In this document: positions 32,162 to 38,049 of the stretch, one piece after another
How positions within the stretch are numbered: position 1 is the stretch's first letter
Layout of the letters: the number at the start of each line of letters is the position of its first letter
Assembly (NCBI GenBank): GCA_003427395.1
Contig: BFEA01000189.1
Location: 1,975,053 to 2,013,101, forward strand
Reading direction: 5' to 3'
Source of the DNA: Chara braunii
Taxonomy: Eukaryota > Streptophyta > Charophyceae > Charales > Characeae
DNA length: 38,049 nucleotides
Notes under the pieces: generated by a model
The model's input: the letters and a program-made list of their open reading frames with translations, nothing else
Database searches by the model: none
What the model was told of the DNA's origin: nothing
Translations under genes and position numbers: made by a program

Positions 32162-33259
32162 CACAGACAAACGTCCAGCATGCGCCTTTCGTTATTAAAC
32201 TGACAATCCCTACTTCTCTTGGAAGAGCGATCCTTCACATACTTGGACATAACCTATGATGTCTAACATCCATAGGTGAGTCCAATGTATGACTTAAAGT
32301 AACACCCTCAAAACAAAGACCTCAAGTCTTGAGCTTCCTAGGCGGATGATCTGAACCCGGAGGAGTCCAGGCGAAGGCCTAACACCAAATACGACCCACT
32401 GCTCTATTAAAGATGAGCAAAATAGTCTAAGTATTAGCTCTTTCATTGCTGCTCCAACTCCCTCTAGGATTAGATGTCCTTTACATAAAGAAGGTATTAC
32501 CCAGACTCGCTACGTCCCGTAGCAAAATAATCCACTTAGAATCCAGACTCAAACATCTAAGTCCATGCCAGCAATATCCTTCAGCTTTCCTTAACCTACT
32601 TCTCCTCAAGGCGCACAGACGATTTCTAACCTACCACCTAGGAGAGGATCTATACCTTCTACTCTTGACAGAGGGATATTATCTCACTCATCCTTAGCTC
32701 CGTTCTGATGCAACCATAGAGGCTTTGCCAATCACTCAGATGACTCTTATGGCAGTCAAACAGGGTACATCATAGGGCTAATTCTCACAACAACCATGCT
32801 TAACCTTAGCCATATCAAGTACGCAAAGCATCGTCCAAATCTGTCGGCCATCTGATCAGAAGGGTTATCAATTTTAGCTATCATTATATTAGTCAGAGCT
32901 CGTGAGCGCATAACCAATCACTTATCACTCTCGAGCGGCCCATACCGCATTGATCAAAATCAGGTTCGCATTAATCAAACCCACATAGCACAATCAACCC
33001 TCACTTCATGCTTTAACTAATACCGTCTGCAACCAACCATTCCCAATCAATACAGCAGAAGTTATCATTTTGCCTGAATCGTCAGCCTACCTCGAATCTA
33101 GGGTTGATCTTTAAGGACTCCTCAGTCTTGCAACATCTCCAACAATAATCATGATATTAACAAATCGCTCGTCCAGACTAACAAAAACTTCTTATTTGCA
33201 TATTTCTCACTTCCAATACCCGGATGTCGTTCCACCAGGGACAACGGTAGGCAACCGTT
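32162..33259 (-). other. Leader of the giant element
   Basis: About 1.1 kb between the primer binding site and the first ORF, with no readable gene. A hairpin AACGGT/ACCGTT at 33243-33259 directly abuts the primer site. Confidence 0.55.
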
Positions 33260-33278
33260 ATCCCCGGCAACGGCGCCA
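33260..33278 (-). promoter_or_regulatory. Primer binding site complementary to tRNA-Asp
   Basis: On the minus strand TGGCGCCGTTGCCGGGGAT is complementary over 19 bases to the 3' end of plant tRNA-Asp including CCA. It starts two bases after the LTR end (33281), as expected for minus-strand priming. This fixes the element's orientation and the inner border of the 5' LTR. Confidence 0.93.
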
Positions 33279-33875
33279 CTTGTCGCTCGCATCGGCCCGA
33301 CACTGCACGCGGCAGCGCGGGACCCTCTTGGCCGCGTCACGCAGGAGTTGGACCAACCTGGTCACAGACACATACGTGGAGCTTTCACAAGCCGCTCCGG
33401 CCCAGTGCGCCAACCATACCTCTCGCGAGCCCCTACGACAGGATAGGGCCTACGCGAGGCACAATTTACCTCCACCTTACGGGAGCTGTCACCTCCCTTC
33501 GGTGGGCGTATCCCCGTCGAGCTACCAGTCCACAATACGAAAGCTAATCAGTTGCAATCGCAGAGGTGGACCAGCCGAGGACGTTTCTCGTTCGCTGTAG
33601 CATAGAGGCCAGGCGCGGTAATACGCCTATCGGGCCCGCACGCGAACCAACATCTTGGGGGGCTGAAGTCCCAAACGCGGTTCGTCGTCGGTCGACTAGG
33701 ACGTATCCCACACACCACATGCACACCACTTTAACGAACACAAAACAAAACACGCACACACACACACATACGAAACGACACAACACAAACAACGCGACAA
33801 CGCTCCTAGCCCCTTGGTAGCCATCCCATAACTTTCCGATGCGGAGATCGGATAGGCGTCGCGCGCGGGACTTAG

Positions 33876-33882
33876 TATAAAA
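33876..33882 (+). promoter_or_regulatory. Conserved TATA box, copy 3, antisense to the LTR
   Basis: TATAAAACCGCGCGG, same block as at 704 and 21180. Confidence 0.4.
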
Positions 33883-35071
33883 CCGCGCGGACACAGGGCT
33901 AACTCATATCCACTCGCAATGCAAGCGTACGCAAGCAGTCGCAATGATGGCGTACTATGTAGTGTCCATAATCAAGCGGTCCCTCATGGATCCGAGTACC
34001 TCTTATGACACTCAAGTGTCAGACTCGAAGTGTCGTGAGGGTCTAATCTCTCACGAAATTGCACGGCTAAAGGAATAGTCGTGCAGCCGCCGCGAGACCT
34101 CCGACCTTTGGTCTGAGTGTCTCGGTAGGCAAGGCAAATAGGCTCTGCACGGGGGCAGATTCCTTCCCTGCAGAGTCTAGGGTTTGGGATGTCATGGACA
34201 AGGACCTCGAATCCCGGCCCAGGACCAACGTCCGACTATAAAAAATCTCTAAAAAGTAAAGGATAAAAGAGGGTCTCATTTTTCTCTCAAACTCATAATC
34301 TGTTTAACCCTTACGAGCGGTCCTAGTAGGCCACACGAAACACTCGAGACATATATATATACACATATATATAGAGGGTTATTGATATAGGACGATCACT
34401 TTTTACAGTCACAGTGAGGCTCCTCTCATCCATATATATATATATACATATGTGACGCAAACAGTCAAATCCCAAGTCCGAATCACCAAGCATACCTGCA
34501 ATCACATTAAAGATTCCACCAAAAGTCCACACACTACACGGGGTCAACTTCAACCATTCCTTGCACTCATACCCCTCGCTTCAGCCATACAAGCCTCACT
34601 CGTGCAACTCTTAAATAGATACTCAGTACTTTTGTTGGATGGTCATTCAATAATGTCTGGGTAAAAACACAACAAAACAGTTCAAATCTCAAGGCTAAAG
34701 CCTTTAGGTTGAGTGGCAGAAGTGAATTGAAGTTGAATCGTGAACCGACGAATCGGCAACCGACCTGTTATCAGTGATAACAGAAGATGGATCCTCAAGG
34801 GATCAAGCTGAATCTAGTCCTGAATTTTGAATCAAACGATCTAGAGGACTTGTAACACATAACAGGTCAATGCCCCAGGCTAAGCCTATAAGTCTGTGGA
34901 GAATAATCCCCATATCACGATCTTACTCAAGCATCCCAATTAGCTAAGCCTAAACCTACCTCTAAACCAGTGTTCAAAGCAAAGGTAGACTAATGACAGA
35001 ATCTCCCCTATTCAGGGTGGATCGCCAGAATCACCACCTGTTAAAATATAATCTATCTCCTTTAAACTAAG

Positions 35072-35610
35072 AAAATTTCGGTAGTGCTTCCCGTAGGAAA
35101 AGTGTCTTTTCAGAATTTATATAAGCCCAGATATGAGAGCAGAAATAATCTCCAACTCTGGAAAGTCAAATTCTGTCTAACTCCCTGAATTAGTAGAAAT
35201 TTGGACAACACTCCTTTTAGAAAGGGAGATTTCCCAAATTTATACTAAGTCAGATATGAACTCAAAAGACAACTTGAGTTCAACTTAGACAAGTTTTAAC
35301 TAACTCCTTAGTTTTGTAGAAATTTCGGCAGCACTCCGTATAGAAAAGTGCTATTCCAAAATTTGTACAAGGCTAAGTCCAGAACTTGAGAATAACTTTG
35401 ACCTGTCAAAGTCCAAGTTTGTCTAACTCCCTGAATTAACAAAAATTTGGGCAGCACTCCCTTTAGAAAAGGAGACTTTCCAGATTTTTATTAGGTCAGA
35501 TATAAAGAAAAGATAAGTTGAACTTTGACAAGTCAAAAAATTGACCAACTCCTTGGACTTCTAGAAATTTCGGCAGCGCTTCCCGTAGAGAAAGTAGCTT
35601 GCCAAGATTT
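35072..35610. repeat. 122-bp tandem hairpin array (class A), copy 3
   Basis: Five units with cores near 35081, 35205, 35328, 35450 and 35572. Unit three forms AGCACT/AGTGCT although its loop (ccgtatagaaa) has diverged. Confidence 0.85.
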
Positions 35611-35904
35611 ATACAAAGCCAAGTATAAAAAATGATCCCAGAAAATGCAAGAATTGACCTAAGTGAAAAAAGTTATCATAAAAAATGCAGGAATTAAAAC
35701 TAACTCCTATGGCTCTAGCACGTGGCAAGCAACTAAAGCAACTACCTATCAACCTGAAACTCAGACTAAGTAGTAACCTCACTCAGTCACATGCAGGCCA
35801 AACCAAAGAGGTAAGTAGTCTCGCTAGTCCCAAACCAACTTGAACAAACAATAGTTCATGATCCCTCAATGATTTAACCCTTTATATTCAGCTTACGTAA
35901 GGCT

Positions 35905-36770
35905 TAGGTCAGGCCGCCTAAACTTAGAGAACGCACCCAACTTAGCTAGGCCTAGAGTCAGAATACCTAAACTTATAGAGCGTTCTGACTTGGCCGAGTA
36001 TACAAAAACACAGGGCACGACTACTTTTCTCTTCTTTGGGCACATGACTAGACCATTCTAGTCGCCCTAGACTGTTTAAAGTATCCAAGTTTACCATCAA
36101 TTCTATTCTTAGTTATATTTTCTTCAAGTTATGATACGGCTATAGTCAGACCACCGAAACTTATAGAACAGTCTGATTAGCTCGTTCTTAAATAGAGTAG
36201 TAATAAAGTATAGCCAAGTTATAACCATTGGGTTCCAGCATGTGCGAGGCTTTAAGCCACACCCCCTGAACTTACAGAAGGGTCTAACTCTCTGCCAGAT
36301 TCATTTCTATCTAAGCCATTATATGTGTGGCATCGAGTCAACCCCCTGAACTTACAAAAGGGTCGGCCTCTTTGCCAATATTATTTCTTCAGAATAAAGA
36401 GCAGGAAGGGACAGAGGCACCTGAACTTACAGAACAACTCGGTCCTCTCGTTCAGAAACCAAAGAAAACAAGTAAAATTTTAATCAAAACAAGGCAATCC
36501 AAGGCACCAAAACTTATTGAGCGCCCTGATTCCTTGAAAATCAAGCACAATCAAACTCCTCGCAGGTCAGAGCAGTTAGGCCACCTGAACTTACAGAACA
36601 GCCTGACCCTCCATGCAAACCATATCACTGGGTCTCCCCAAACTTATGGGGACATCCCAGCCTTCAGAGTAATCAGACCCCCTAAATTTATAGAAGGGTC
36701 AGACTTCTCCATGCAAACCAAAATAAACAAGGCACTGGGTCTCCCCAAACTTATGGGGACCTTCCAGCCT
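35905..36770. repeat. Hairpin array with shared loop (class C), copy 3
   Basis: Same loop family as 23205-24137. Clear units: AGTCAGAA/TTCTGACT (35956-35990), GACTAGA/TCTAGTC (36046-36063), TCAGAC/GTCTGA (36146-36176) and the CTCCCC/GGGGA pairs near 36640 and 36745. The second is a perfect 7-bp stem at the place where copy 2 pairs only 5 bp and copy 1 has ACTAGG/CCTAGT around a much longer loop. Confidence 0.85.
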
Positions 36771-37086
36771 TAAGGACCCAACCAACCTTCAAGCAAAACA
36801 ACCCACCATCCTGCCTTTCCCCAGATGCAGTTCCTTTTGACAGTCTGAATTCATACAATCAATAAAGTTGCAGTTGAGCTTGAACAGCCATTCCTTTACT
36901 TAGTCTGGTTTAGTCTCCTGAAGGTCAAACCAAAAATAAGATAAGGCTGCACACCATATATTCAGCCAGAGATGCAACGGGAAATACAAATAGGGGTTAT
37001 AGCTCTGGTGTATAGAGGGAAAGCAATGGTTTACCCTTCAGTTCCCTGCCTTCAAGACTTCTCCTCAGTCCCGGCAGAGCTCTCGC

Positions 37087-37156
37087 AATCGGTGGGTGGA
37101 CTCCCCACAGAGTCTTGATGAGGTCGTACGGGTTGCAATCCCGCCTGCCGCCTTCC
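37087..37156. other. 70-bp conserved block, copy 3
   Basis: Counterpart of 3692-3761 and 24458-24527. Confidence 0.6.
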
Positions 37157-37970
37157 CCTTAGATCAGGACCAGACTTACAGTAAGAAGGATAGAAGAAGA
37201 GGGTTTAAGACTCTCAGATACTAGAGGGGTGCTCCCAAGCTCAATGGAGAGGGCCTCGTAATCTTAATACTCTTGAGGGTCCCACAATGGTTCTGAGCCG
37301 CCTGCCCGTTCGCTTGTCCGCAAAACAACCCACTCAACACAGTCCGCTCACTCACTCTCACTCAGTCGGTTCCCAGCTGCTGCTGCACTACTAACTACTA
37401 AGGTTAATGTCCTCTCTCTCTTCGAAGGAGTCAACCATGACCCGCACGCCATCCAGGTGAGCTCCCTGTTTTTTTCCTTGTCAGTACACCCACACTCCCT
37501 GACAGCAGTCCGTTGGCGTATGAAAACACTCGACCACCAACGCGATTCGGTCTTGTCAGCCGAGGAGATGGCCATAGCCAGGTACGTGTGCCCCTCCTCC
37601 TCCTTTCTTTCTACCTCATTCTCTACTCACCTTGCTTTTGCCAAGTCATAGCAAATCCCCCGTGGCTTGTATCAAGCAAACAACTTCCTGCACCCAAACT
37701 CGAATATCGTCCGTCATTCCACAGATCGCCTGTCATCCTTCTCGGCTGAGTGCACCTGGCCAGGAACCCACCCGCATACATCCGGGAGGAGGGACGAGGT
37801 ATCAGTTCCTGAAGCTTGCAAATTCTCAGGTTGGCGCTTTCTTTTCTTTGCTACTATACTCCTCCTTTTCGTCCTTACCTCCCTGCTGCACCCCGGCTCG
37901 ACCTTCTACCACCTTCCTTTCTGAACAAATCTCTCGCAGGAACCCCGCCAGATTCGTTCCTCACTTTCCC

Positions 37971-37972
<2 letters not shown>

Positions 37973-38049
<77 letters not shown>
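37973..38049. repeat. (CT)n microsatellite at window end
   Basis: At least 75 bp of CT inside LTR copy 3. The same place in copy 2 (about 25658-25675) has only a C run and a few CT units, so the tract expanded after the element inserted, or copy 2 lost it. Confidence 0.95.

Larger units (their letters stand above)
33281..38049 (-). mobile_element. Giant 5' LTR (copy 3), cut by the window end
   Basis: Starts TGTCGC beside the primer binding site and follows LTR copy 2 to the window end. By comparison about 3 kb more should lie outside. Compared with copy 2 it differs by about 5-7% in most places but by nothing in 34294-34969. It lacks the segment matching about 24661-24978 and part of the hairpin array matching 23375-23460. 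No protein gene is supported. Confidence 0.9.

Overview
This is nuclear DNA from a land plant. It holds one intact, GC-rich, intronless sucrose synthase gene (16195-18693, minus strand) embedded in transposable elements. The evidence for a plant is the full-length sucrose synthase, the plant-type chromovirus Gag-Pol, and LTR retroelement parts with a tRNA-Asp-type primer site. The sucrose synthase N-terminus looks closer to moss or lycophyte forms than to angiosperm ones, and it lacks the many introns usual in angiosperms. A non-seed land plant is therefore plausible but not proven. Single ambiguous bases, a 459-base gap, and (GA)n/(CT)n tracts at both window ends and beside the gap suggest a draft assembly that breaks at GA microsatellites.

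Layout. 1-92 is a (GA)n tract. 109 to about 7445 is LTR copy 1 of a giant LTR element (minus orientation); it carries a U6 snRNA-like insertion at 6171-6272. 7446-9392 is mostly unassigned and includes an inverted copy of the giant-LTR terminus at 7993-8047. 9393-13772 is a decayed Ty3/gypsy chromovirus (minus) with about 200-bp LTRs. 13773-16194 is unassigned apart from a perfectly bounded 105-bp foldback (14835-14939), the assembly gap and CT tracts. 16195-18693 is sucrose synthase. 18694-20568 is its upstream region, two inverted-repeat or foldback clusters and a broken coiled-coil reading frame.

20569 to the window end is one giant minus-strand retroelement: complete 3' LTR 20569-28396 (7828 bp, TGTCG...CGACA), internal region 28397-33280, and the first 4.8 kb of the 5' LTR from 33281. 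The internal region has a primer binding site matching tRNA-Asp (33260-33278), an unrecognised upstream reading frame (31481-32161) and a gag with a CCHC knuckle (30096-31214). It has no pol, so the element would depend on another element for reverse transcriptase and integrase.

The most unusual signal is inside the giant LTRs. They are packed with short hairpins arranged as arrays in which the loop is conserved and the stem sequence varies, yet both stem arms change together. At homologous places copy 1 uses one loop family and copies 2 and 3 use another. LTR copies 2 and 3 also share a 676-bp tract without a single difference, although they differ by about 5-7% on both sides.
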